This document shows, piece by piece, positions 46,163 to 54,602 of a stretch of DNA of 64,000 bases; the first letter of the stretch is position 1; each line of letters begins with the position of its first letter. The stretch comes from CAVVEQ01 sp963828855. GTDB taxonomy: Bacteria; Chloroflexota; Anaerolineae; Anaerolineales; Anaerolineaceae. The position numbers and the translations under genes are program-made. The notes beneath the pieces were generated by a model. The model searched no databases. It was not told the origin of the DNA and saw nothing but the letters and a program-made list of their open reading frames with translations. The stretch spans positions 1,054,001 through 1,118,000 of the forward strand of contig CAWHGB010000002.1 of assembly GCA_963828855.1 (NCBI GenBank), given 5' to 3'.

Positions 46163-47343
46163 TGGCGTTCCGCAGTTCCGCGCAGACCAGGTCCACCTGC
46201 GCTTCGGTCATCACCCCCGAGAAGGGCACTGCCAGCCCGCGCTCGCCCAGGTCCTCGGTGACGGGGAAATCCCCCTTACGGTAGCCAAAGCGCTCCACCA
46301 TGTAGGGCTGCAGGTGGATGGGCAGGAAGTACGGCCGCACCGGGATGCCGCCGTTCCGCAAGTCGTAAAGCGATCTTCCCCCTGTCCAAACCTTTGCGCA
46401 GGCGGATCACATACACGAACCAGCTCATGCGCGTGGTGGCGGGGGTGACAATGGGAGTCTCCACGCCCGGGATCTCCGCCAGGCGCTCGGCGTACCAATC
46501 CGCGACCTGCTGGCGCTTGCGGGAAAGCTCTTCAAAGCGTTTCATCTGGGCGGTTCCCAGGGCCGCGCTCATCTCATCCAGGCGGTAGTTATAGCCCAGG
46601 TAAGTGTGCGAAAGCCAGGTATCCCCCGGGGCGCGTCCCTGGTTGCGCAGCGCGCGCATCAGCGCCGCGGCTTCGTCGTCGTTGGTGACGATCACCCCGC
46701 CCTCGCCGGTGGTGATCTGCTTGTTGGGGTAGAAGGCAAAGACCCCACCGAAACCGAAGGTGCCGGCCTTTTTACCCTTGTATTCCGCCCCCAGCGCCTC
46801 GCAGGAATCCTCGATCAACTTTAGTTCATACTTCTGCGCAATCCTTTCCAGCGTATCCAGCTCGGCAGGCTGCCCAAAGACATCCACCGCCAGCAGGGCT
46901 TTCACCTGCACGCGATCATCCACCCCTTTGCGTGGCAGCCAGCGCTTCGCATCTGCTCCGCCTGTCTTCAGATCGGCCGCCGCCTGCTCCACCAGGGCAG
47001 GGTCGATGTTGCCGGTCTGCGGGTCCACATCCACAAAGACGGGCACAGCCTGCTCAAAGAGGAAAACGTTGGTGGAAGCCACGAAAGAGAAAGGCGTGGT
47101 GATGGCCAGGTCGCCGGGTCCGATGCCAGCAGCGCGCACCAGCAGGTGCAGACCGGCCGTCCCGGAGTTGACCCCGATGGCATGCCGGCAGCCGCTGAAC
47201 TGGCGGAAGGCCGCTTCAAAGCGGTCGATCCAGGGTCCCATGCTGAGGTCGGGGGTGCCCAGGACGGAAAGCACAGCATCAATTTCCGCCTGGCTGAGAT
47301 CAGGGCTGGACATGGGCACGCGGGGAGGGTTGGAGGTTGTCAT
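46152..47343 (-). CDS. DegT/DnrJ/EryC1/StrS family PLP aminotransferase, one frame break
   Basis: These enzymes transaminate keto sugars for cell-surface polysaccharides. Visible: GCRHAIGVNSGTAGLHLLV, TPFSFVASTN, LIEDSCEALGAEY (PLP-binding Asp), FGFGGVFAFYPNKQITTGEGG with the PLP Lys, and YNYRLDEMSAALG. Near 46365 one extra base shifts the frame; the C-terminus RPYFLPIHLQPYMVERFGYRKGDFPVTEDLG is in the next frame and ends at 46152. Repaired length is about 397 residues. No other sugar genes are near. Confidence 0.9.
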
Positions 47344-47396
47344 GCCCTGATTTTACCCTTTTTCAATTGACAGGCTGCCGTGAGAGAATATTCCCG

Positions 47397-47402
47397 TATA
47401 AT
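47397..47402 (+). promoter_or_regulatory. -10 element for the PLP-enzyme gene
   Basis: TATAAT, 28 bases before ATG 47431. TTGACA occurs at 47367-47372 but at 24 bases, too far for a normal -35. Confidence 0.45.
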
Positions 47403-47430
47403 CGTAGCAATCAAGTCTACAGGAGCAAGA

Positions 47431-48691
47431 ATGTCTCAAAAACCAGCCAAAATGGGGATCGGATCCCTGGTCAATCACGCCGGTGAGTTCCAGGATCCCC
47501 GCCACGCGCACGCAACCCCCATCTATCAAACCTCGACCTTCACCTTCCCGGATGTCGATTTCGGTGCTGATATCTTCAAGGGGGAAACCCCCGGCTATTA
47601 TTACACGCGCGTCAAGAATCCCAACCTGGACCTGCTCGCCTATAAATATGCCTGCCTCGAAGGGTTTGATCTGATCAATGAACAATCCGGATAAAAAACC
47701 GGAGGAGATCGTGAGCGGGATGGTGTTCGCCTCCGGTATGGCCGCCATCACCGCGGTCTTCCTGGCGCGCTGCAAAGCCGGGGATACCATCATTGCCCAA
47801 TCCGCGCTCTACAGCGCCACCCACATTTTTCTGGAAACGATCGCCCCCCGCTATGGCATCCGCACTGTTTTTTTGAAAGATCCCACCCCGGATGCCTGGG
47901 AAGCCGCTTTCCAGTCCAACCCGGGTGCGGTGCTGGCCTACGCGGAATCACCCGTCAACCCCACCATGGCCATCGTGGACCTGCGCGAAGCCGCACGGAT
48001 CGCCCACGCCCACGGCGCCTGGCTGGCGGTGGATAACACCTTTGCCTCACCCGTCTGCCAGCGCCCCCTCACGCTCGGAGCGGATATCGTGGTGCATTCC
48101 ACCACCAAGTACCTCACCGGTCATGGCCTGATGATCGGCGGCGCGGTGGTGAGCACGCAATTGGATTTCATGAAGAATGAGTTAAACAGCATTCTGAAAA
48201 ACCTTGGTGCCAGCGTCAGCCCCTTCGAGGCCTGGCTGGCGAACGCCTGCCTGAAAACCATCGAGATCCGTATGGAACGCCACTGCGCCAACGCACAAAA
48301 GGTGGCAGAATTCCTGGAAGCGCATCCGGCTGTAAACAGGGTCTGGTACCCCGGTCTGCCCAGCCACCCGGATCACGAGCTGGCCAAAAAACAGATGACC
48401 GGCTTCGGCGGCATGATCTCCTTTGAGCTAAAGGGCGGGCTGGAAGCCGGCAAGCGCATGATGAACCGCGTCCGGTTTGCCACGCTGGTAGTATCGCTGG
48501 GTAACACCGATACGCTCATCCAGCACCCCGCCAGCATGACCCATTCCACCCTCACCCCCGAGGTGCGCCGCGAGATGGGTCTCACCGATGGGCTGGTGCG
48601 CCTTTCGGTGGGCATCGAGAACGTGGAGGATATCATCGCGGACCTGGATCAGGCGATGGGCGGGGGGGATGTTGATTCGCTGATTGGTTGA
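47431..48691 (+). CDS. Cys/Met metabolism PLP enzyme (methionine gamma-lyase / O-acetylhomoserine sulfhydrylase type), one frame break
   Basis: N-terminal part MGIGSLVNHAGEFQDPRHAHATPIYQTSTF and YYYTRVKNPN; frame moves one base near 47690 and continues VFASGMAAITAVFLARCKAGDTII, LAVDNTFASPVCQRPLTLGADIVVHSTTKYLTGHG with the PLP Lys, and HPASMTHSTL. Repaired length is about 420 residues. The family includes gamma-lyases, sulfhydrylases and cystathionine enzymes; sequence alone does not separate them. ATG follows CAGGAGCAAGA. Confidence 0.87.
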
Positions 48692-48706
48692 TTGGTCAAC
48701 GTGTAG

Positions 48707-48731
48707 GGTGGGAGCGTGCTCCCGCCTTTTT
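48707..48731 (+). terminator. Intrinsic terminator after PLP-enzyme gene
   Basis: GGTGGGAGC (48707-48715), GT loop, GCTCCCGCC (48718-48726), then TTTTTATTT. Confidence 0.75.
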
Positions 48732-48773
48732 ATTTAACTCAGGGCACAAAACCAGAGCCCGGGCTTCGAAAAC

Positions 48774-49385
48774 TCAACGGGCGGACAACCGTCCGCCCCT
48801 ACACTTTAATAAACTCCTTCCCACAACGTACGGCTGCATCTTCACCGGACGGGCAGGCTCCAGCTCCCAGTGCTGGTCCGCAACCTCCTGCAGCCGCTCC
48901 AGTAGTGCCGCGCGCTCGGGGGTCACCGACGGCACCGGCTTGGCGCTGATCACCAGCGGCGCCCGCGCGGAGAGCCGGCGGAAATGCGGCAGGCACACCT
49001 CCAGCAGCCTCTGGCTTTCGGGCAGCGGCACGCTTTCATCATTGAAGGTTGCCAGAAAATCCAGCAGCAGGGTGGGGGCATCGATGGCGGAGGTCTCCTC
49101 CAGAAGCGCCAGCATCTGGTAGCAGGTGAAGGCGCGCGCCAGGCTGATGCGCTCCAGGCAGGGATAAACGTTGCCGGTCAGCCTTCTGATCCCCTGCGAG
49201 ACCGGGTACACGTTGAAACGGTTGCCGCCATCCAGCACGCGCACCGCCCCCGCGGTGGAAAGCCGGGCAGCCAGCTCCAGCATCAAGGGAGCGGCGGCGT
49301 GCGGCGCCACCACCAGCAGCGTGCTGCGCCCCAGCGGCAGGCTGATCCCGCCCGCCGTGCCGGGGGAGAAAAGGGATCGGTTCAT
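48774..49385 (-). CDS. Small RecA/Rad51-like protein under an SOS-type operator
   Basis: 203 residues. The core resembles a trimmed RecA-fold ATPase: STLLVVAPHAAAPLMLELAAR in place of the P-loop strand (no GxxxxGK is seen), VRVLDGGNRFNVY, ERISLARAFTCYQMLALLEE and a Walker-B-like TLLLDFLATFNDESV. ImuA, SulA and archaeal Rad55-like proteins share this degenerate pattern. No polymerase gene is adjacent. The start ATG 49385 is six bases after a TATAAT, so the mRNA is probably leaderless. The last codons and the stop lie in a repeat hairpin (48779-48798), so the C-terminal tail may be acquired from the repeat. Confidence 0.65.
   Translation of the reverse strand: MNRSLFSPGTAGGISLPLGRSTLLVVAPHAAAPLMLELAARLSTAGAVRVLDGGNRFNVYPVSQGIRRLTGNVYPCLERISLARAFTCYQMLALLEETSAIDAPTLLLDFLATFNDESVPLPESQRLLEVCLPHFRRLSARAPLVISAKPVPSVTPERAALLERLQEVADQHWELEPARPVKMQPYVVGRSLLKCRGGRLSAR
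48779..48798. repeat. Hairpin repeat at 3' end of RecA-like gene
   Basis: GGGCGGAC (48779-48786) and GTCCGCCC (48791-48798) around AACC, bordered by CTACAC and GTTGAG. It has the look of dispersed GTAGGGGCGG-type palindromes. On the minus strand it is followed by a weak TTTTCG tract, so it can also act as a terminator. Confidence 0.65.
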
Positions 49386-49391
49386 ATCCTG

Positions 49392-49420
49392 ATTATACAG
49401 AACTTTTGTTCTAATTGCAA
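49392..49420 (-). promoter_or_regulatory. Sigma-70 promoter with SOS-box-like palindrome in spacer
   Basis: Minus strand: -35 TTGCAA (49415-49420), 17-base spacer, -10 TATAAT (49392-49397). The spacer holds the perfect palindrome AGAAC-AAAA-GTTCT (49399-49412). The arrangement equals that at 8652-8680. The ATG follows the -10 by six bases. Confidence 0.78.
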
Positions 49421-49437
49421 CCCCTCCCGGTCTTCGC

Positions 49438-49464
49438 CCACCCTCCCCTTCCAGGGGAGGGTGG
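49438..49464. repeat. 11-bp inverted repeat in intergenic region
   Basis: CCACCCTCCCC (49438-49448), loop TTCCA, GGGGAGGGTGG (49454-49464). No T-run follows on either strand. The rest of the gap 49421-49611 holds AT-rich direct words (AATCAACTATTCA, AATAAATCAACC) and a REP-like fragment near 49573-49604. Confidence 0.6.
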
Positions 49465-49611
49465 GGAGAGGTATAGGCGGGCAGCCGTGGGTCCCACCGG
49501 CCCCAACCAAATCAACTATTCAGCCAATTAATAAATCAACCCACTTGGTAATAGGAAAGAATCCATGTGAGGTCGCCACGCCGACTCCGTCGGCTCGCGA
49601 TGACAAGCGCT

Positions 49612-50835
49612 TTATCCCCCCACCCACTCCACGATCAACGCTTCGCCCTGCCCCACGCCCACGCAAAGGGTTGCCAGCCCGAAAAACGGTTTCTTTTCCT
49701 GTGGCGCGCGGCGTTTCATTTCCATAACCAGCGTGGTCAGGATGCGCGCGCCTGAGCAGCCAAGCGGATGCCCCAGGGCGATCGCCCCACCGTTCACGTT
49801 GGTAATACTCTCATCCATGCCCAGCTCGCGCATCACCGCCAGGGCCTGCACAGCGAAGGCCTCATTCAGTTCGATCAGCCCGATATCCTCGATCCGCAGC
49901 CCTGCCCGTTCCAGCGCCTTGAGTACTGCCGGCACCGGACCCAGTCCCATCACCCGCGGCTCCACCCCGGCAGCGGCGGATGCCACCACCCGCACAAGCG
50001 GCTTATAGCCCAGCGCCCGGGCTTTTTCTACGCTCATCAGCAGCAGCGCAGCGGCCCCATCATTCATCCCAGAGGAATTTCCCGCCGTTACCGTACCGCC
50101 CTCCTTACGGAAGGCCGGTTTGAGCTTCGCCAGGGATTCCACGGTGGTATCCCGCCGGGGACGCTCATCTACGCTCACAACAATATCCTCACCTTTTTTC
50201 TGCGGTACGCTGACCGGCGCGATCTCATCCATAAATTTACCAGTTTCGATGGCTGCCACCGCTCGCTGGTGGCTCTGCGCGGCAAAGGCATCCTGCTCCT
50301 CGCGAGTGATACCAGTCTGCGTGGCGATATTCTCCGCTGTTTCCCCCATCGCTTCGGTGCCATAAAGCGTTTGCATCTTTGGATTTGGGTAGCGCCAGCC
50401 AAGGGCGGTATCCCAGGCAGTCAGATTCCCAAAGGAGTGACCTTGTTCAGCTTTGGGCAGCGAATAGGGTGCCCGTGACATGCTTTCCACCCCGCCAGCG
50501 ATGAAGACCTCCCCCTCTCCGGCACGGATGGTGCGCGCGGCCATCGTGACCGCACTGAGCCCCGAAGCGCACAGCCGATTGACCGTCACTGCCGGAACCG
50601 AAACCGGGAACCCCGCCAGCAGGCTGGCCATGCGCGCCACGTTTCGGTTATCCTCGCCAGCCTGGTTGGCACAGCCCAGGTAGACCTCCTCGACCAAAAT
50701 CGGGTCAATACCAGCGCGTTCCACCAGTGCCTTCAATACGTGCGCTGCCAGGTCATCCGGGCGGATGGCAGCCAGGCTGCCACCCAGTGCCCCGATTGGG
50801 GTGCGCACCGCGTCAATGATCACTGCATCCGCCAT
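49612..50835 (-). CDS. Acetyl-CoA acetyltransferase (thiolase)
   Basis: 407 residues. Active Cys C89 in NRLCASGLSAV; GGVESMSRAPY; GNSSGMNDGAAALLL; IGLIELNEAFAVQALA; GGAIALGHPLGCSGAR (His); and CVGVGQG (second Cys). It interconverts acetoacetyl-CoA or 3-oxoacyl-CoA with acetyl-CoA. Start ATG 50835 follows GGGAGGAAAAA. The frame happens to be open into the upstream lipoprotein, but the ribosome-binding site and the normal thiolase N-terminus (ADAVIIDAVRTPIG) fix the start. Confidence 0.93.
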   Translation of the reverse strand: MADAVIIDAVRTPIGALGGSLAAIRPDDLAAHVLKALVERAGIDPILVEEVYLGCANQAGEDNRNVARMASLLAGFPVSVPAVTVNRLCASGLSAVTMAARTIRAGEGEVFIAGGVESMSRAPYSLPKAEQGHSFGNLTAWDTALGWRYPNPKMQTLYGTEAMGETAENIATQTGITREEQDAFAAQSHQRAVAAIETGKFMDEIAPVSVPQKKGEDIVVSVDERPRRDTTVESLAKLKPAFRKEGGTVTAGNSSGMNDGAAALLLMSVEKARALGYKPLVRVVASAAAGVEPRVMGLGPVPAVLKALERAGLRIEDIGLIELNEAFAVQALAVMRELGMDESITNVNGGAIALGHPLGCSGARILTTLVMEMKRRAPQEKKPFFGLATLCVGVGQGEALIVEWVGG

Positions 50836-50855
50836 TTTTTCCTCCCGGTTGTTTT

Positions 50856-51825
50856 TCACTTGCGAGCCTCCGCGATTACCCGCACCAGGCTGATCGGTTC
50901 GCCAGCGGCGTAGACCACCCCCTTGAAGGGCAGTCTGGTATCTTCCAGAGAGCGGCTGGCTGATCTCCACCCGGCGAACGCCGGTTGGATTACCCTGCGC
51001 GTCGTAAGCAGCCAGTCCAAGCCATACACTTGAAGCCTGTGCGGTTGAATCTTCCAGGAAAATCTCCCCGCTCACCTCGGCGGATTTCCCTCCAGGCGCG
51101 ATCGCCACCGCCAGGTTTTCGATGTTCGCTTTGGGATACCGTCCCCCGGTTTCGTTCAACGGCAGAACCATCCTGATCTCGGCATCCGCTTCCTTGGGGT
51201 TTGGGATTGGGGCGGGAAAATATGCCGCAAGCGGGAAGCTCTCTCCGGCTTGCAGCGTATCCAGGATCAAAGCTGCATCCTGGCTATGAACCTCGCCATC
51301 TTCACCAGCGATCCGTATCGAGCCCGAAACGCTCTCCACACCAAAGGATTGCTGATTTGTCACATCCGCAAAACACCACAAACCTCCATCACCAGAACGG
51401 TAACAAACTGGCTGGCTGACCTGCAGGCTGACCGGCGTGGGTGAAGGGATCGAAGGCGTCCCAGAGGCTGGGGTGCCGGGAGGGGGAATGAAAACCACCG
51501 TCCCTACACTTAGAATGTTTGGGTTCAATCCCGGATTGGCTGCCTGCAGGGCAGGAATGCTCACCCCGTACTGGAAGGCAATACCCGAGAAGGTATCCCC
51601 TCTTGCGATCGCATGCGTGCGCGGTGTAGGGGAAGGCGAGGGTAATGGTGTTGCGCTTCCTGGCAGGGTGGGTGTTCGGGATGGGGTGGGCGTATTGGTA
51701 CGGAAATACTCGAAGGTGGGGGTGGAAGCCGCCGAACCGCCCGGTTGTACTCCACTGGTACAACCCATCAGCAGGATCGTCGGGAAGAGGATCATAGAAG
51801 TCAATATCTCGATAGATATTTTCAT
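50856..51825 (-). CDS. LysM lipoprotein, one frame break
   Basis: Lipobox LLMGC (Cys 22), Thr-Pro stalk (PTPSRTPTLPGSATPLPSPSP), one LysM domain (about 74-115: HAIARGDTFSGIAFQYGVSIPALQAANPG; VGTVVFIPPP), then a beta-rich domain of about 190 residues (VCYRSGDGGLWCFADVTNQQ; FPLAAYFPAPIPNP). Near 50955 one extra base shifts the frame; the end then reads RLPFKGVVYAAGEPISLVRVIAEARK at 50856. LysM binds peptidoglycan or related glycans. A TATAAT (51833-51838) ends seven bases before the ATG, so a leaderless mRNA is likely. Confidence 0.84.
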
Positions 51826-51832
51826 GGATTAA

Positions 51833-51838
51833 ATTATA
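51833..51838 (-). promoter_or_regulatory. -10 element for a leaderless transcript of the LysM lipoprotein gene
   Basis: TATAAT on the minus strand with seven bases to the ATG at 51825, the same distance as for the CDF gene at 24755. The expected -35 position is GC-rich and not recognisable. Confidence 0.55.
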
Positions 51839-51933
51839 CCCTCCCCCCTTCCCCGACCCCCTGACGCGATTCTCTGTTGCATCGCCTTCCCCTCCATGTT
51901 AGAATTCAGCCATAGAATCCCAGCGAGGCGCAG

Positions 51934-52514
51934 ATGCCTGAAATGATCGAGATGATCGTCGACAGCGTGCGGGTCAGCCTGACCAACCAGCAGCGTATTA
52001 TTGTTTTAAAGGAAAAAGCTTCCGAGCGTTTCCTTCCCATCTGGATCGGACCTTACGAAGCTGAAGCCATCACCCTTGCGCTGCAGGAGCTGGAAGTCGC
52101 CCGCCCACAGACCCATGATCTGATCCGCAACATCCTTGCCGGACTTAAAGCCCGGCTGGTACGCGTGGAGGTCACCGCCCTGCGCGAGGACGTGTATTAC
52201 GGCAACCTGGTGATCGAGGTGAACGAGGAGATCGTCATGGTGGATTCGCGCCCTTCAGACGCCCTGGCCCTGGCTGTCCGCTACCACGTGCCCATCCTGG
52301 TGGCCACCGAGATACTGGAACAGGCTGCCATCCAACCCGAGGATGATATCCAGGATGGTATCAGCAGCGAAGGCGATGAAACCTCGGCGGACGATCTCTA
52401 AGTGAAAATTCAGACAGGCTTTCGGTATTCGAGGATTTTCTCGAACAGCTCGATGACGACGAACCTGAAGCGCCCCCCACCGATCCGGAACCTCCTGAGG
52501 AGGGTGATAAATGA
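51934..52514 (+). CDS. Bifunctional nuclease family protein (DUF151), one frame break in acidic tail
   Basis: The DUF151/BFN core (residues 1-130) is intact: MIVDSVRVSLTNQQRIIVLKEK, RFLPIWIGPYEAEAI, VYYGNLVIEVN and DSRPSDALALAVRYHVPI. The frame stops at 52401, but two bases over it reads SENSDRLSVFEDFLEQLDDDEPEAPPTDPEPPEEGDK and ends in a TGA whose preceding A starts dnaB (ATGA). This strongly suggests the true end is 52514. Relatives have DNase/RNase activity in vitro. First gene of the replication operon. Confidence 0.83.
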
Positions 52515-53921
52515 GCGATCTGCCTCCGATGGAAGAAAGCTCCGCTCCTTCCATCATCACCCAGCCGCACAGCCGCGAATCTGAAGAAGCCGTGCTCGGT
52601 GCGGTGCTCATCAATCCGGAAGTGTATTTCGATATTGCCCAGATCCTCCAGCCGGATGATTTCTACATCGTCCGCAACCGCTGGGTTTGGGAAGCCTTTA
52701 CCCGTCTGCACGATCGACGCATCCCCATCGATTACATCACGGTCACCCAGGAGCTGGAACAATCCAACCAGTTGATCGAATTGGGCGGCCCGGCCTACAT
52801 CACCGCACTCGCCAGCCAGACGCCCTCCTCGATTGCACGCGGAGGCTTATGCCCGCATCGTGGAACAGGAAGCCATCCGCCGCCGGATGCTGGCTTCCGC
52901 CAACCAGATGGCTCAACTGGCTACCGACCGCGAACGCAACGTCGATAATATCATCGACGAAGCCGAGAAAGCGGTCTTCGCCATGAGCGAGCGGCGTATC
53001 CACCACGATATCCAGCCCATCCGCTCGGTGCTTAGCGATTATTACGACCACGTGGACGAGATGGCCCGCCGCCCGGAGGAGATCTATGGTGTGCCCACCG
53101 GGCTTGACCGACCTGGATAAGCTCCTCGGCGGCCTGCAGAAATCTGATCTGCTCATTGTCGCCGGACGCCCGGCATCCGGCAAGACCGGGTTCCTCCTCT
53201 CGGCGGCCAAGAATGCCGCCCAAAAACACCGCAAGCATGTAGCCTTCTTCTCACTTGAAATGTCCAACGAGCAGCTCGTGCAGCGCTTGATCGCCCAGGA
53301 GACCAAGATCGATTCCCAGCGCCTGCGCAGCGGCAAGCTGGATGAGGAGGAATGGCCGCTCTTCACTCACGCCATCGAAGTGATGGGCGATACGGTCATG
53401 TTCCTGGATGACACCCCCGCCATCACGCCCATCCAGCTGCGCACCAAGTGCCGCCGGCTGCACATGGAATACAACCTCGACCTGGTGGTGATCGATTACA
53501 TCCAGCTCATGTCCTCCGATACGCGCACCGAAAACCGCGTGCAGGAGGTTTCGTACATCACCCGCAACCTGAAGATCCTGGCGCGCGAACTGAACGTTCC
53601 CGTGCTGGCAGCCGCCCAGCTCTCGCGCGCGGTGGAGCAGCGCGCCGATAAGCGCCCCATGCTCTCGGACCTGCGCGAATCCGGCAGCCTGGAGCAGGAC
53701 GCGGACGTGGTCATGTTCATCCACCGTCCCAACGCCGCTCGAAAAGGAAGCGCCCCGCACCACCAACCCAGACCGAGATGATCGAGCTTATCGTCGCCAA
53801 GCACCGCAACGGACCCACCCACTCCGGGATCGAGTTGATCTTCTTCAACAATCTGGCGCGTTTCGAGAACGCCATCACCCTGCCCTCAAGGGTCGCTAAT
53901 CCCGGCGGAATCACGCAATGA
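52511..53921 (+). CDS. dnaB: Replicative DNA helicase DnaB, several frame breaks
   Basis: N-terminal domain (HSRESEEAVLGAVLINPEVYFDI; DDFYIVRNRWVWEAFTRLHDRRIPIDYITV), linker (YARIVEQEAIRRRMLASANQM; VFAMSERR), then the RecA-like motor: LTDLDKLLGGLQKSDLLIVAGRPASGKT (Walker A), VAFFSLEMSNEQLVQRLIA, LDLVVIDYIQLMSS (Walker B), RELNVPVLAAAQLSRAVEQR, LRESGSLEQDADVVMFIHR. Frame changes near 52845, 53095, 53745 and 53770, each a one-base gain. The end is VANPGGITQ at 53921. Length about 468 residues, normal. No intein was found. Overlaps the BFN and DnaD-like genes by four bases each. Confidence 0.93.
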
Positions 53922-54602
53922 GATCCCTTTACTGGTTTTCCAGAAGGCCGATCCAAACCAACGCCCATCCCGGCGGAGTTCTTCGACACCTCCTTCCGGG
54001 ATCGACTCCCTGGAAGAACTGCGGGTCACGCTCTATGTCGCTGTGGTACCTCGAACGCCAGGAATCCACATTCCTACCAATTTCGCGCCTCCGAGATCGC
54101 TTCTGACGCAGACTTCATGAATGCGTTTTCGCGGGGATAATTCTGCGGCGCGTCAAATACTCGACTGCAACCCTGGAAAAAGCGGTCGCCCGCGGCACTT
54201 TTCTGAAAGCGGATGCCGGTGAAGACGAACCGGTCTACTTCTCTGAATTCCCCCCGCGGACAGGCCGGCTTGCGCGCCCTGAAGAGCGGCAAGGTCGGAT
54301 TCGCTTCCTGCCAATCTGCTCCCCCCAGACAGGCAGGGATAAACCCAATATCTTTCGGCCTGTACGAGGAGAATATTGGTCCGCTCACCCCACTTATCGC
54401 GGAAGACCTGCGCGCTGCCGAGCAGGAATACCCGGACAGCTGGATCGAAGAAGCCTTTCACCTGGCGGTGCAGCGCAATGCCCGCTCCTGGCGCTATATC
54501 GACGCGGTTTTGAAACGCTGGAAAGAGGAGGGCAGGGATGGCCGAGATCAAAGTGGTAACCGGCAGGATCGCCAGGGCTACACCGAGTGGGAAAATGGAT
54601 AA
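53918..54602 (+). CDS. DnaD-domain protein (primosomal/helicase-loading), many frame breaks
   Basis: Pieced together from three frames: TPIPAEFFD...LLPG and SLEELRVTLYV (53975-54040), LWYLERQES (54043-54067), ASEIASDADFMNAFSRG (54090-54140), KYSTATLEKAVARGTFLKAD, RGQAGLRALKSGKVGF, then the DnaD C-terminal domain FGLYEENIGPLTPLIAEDLRAAEQEYP, WIEEAFHLAVQRNARSWRYIDAVLKRWKEEG, the diagnostic YxxxIGxLTP...W..YI..VL..W pattern. DnaD remodels DNA and helps load the helicase in Bacillus. The stop at 54600-54602 overlaps the next start (ATGGATAA). About 225 residues. Confidence 0.78.

Noticed and set aside
47367..47402. TTGACA and TATAAT as a single promoter for the PLP-enzyme gene
   Set aside because: The spacing is 24 bases, too long for sigma-70; only the -10 is retained as possible.
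49612..51825. A 737-residue lipoprotein-thiolase fusion
   Set aside because: The thiolase has its own ribosome-binding site and normal N-terminus, and the lipoprotein ends at 50856 in a neighbouring frame after one base gain.
52511..53921. Intein within dnaB as the cause of the frame breaks
   Set aside because: The exteins are contiguous after one-base corrections; there is no inserted block with Hint or homing-endonuclease motifs.
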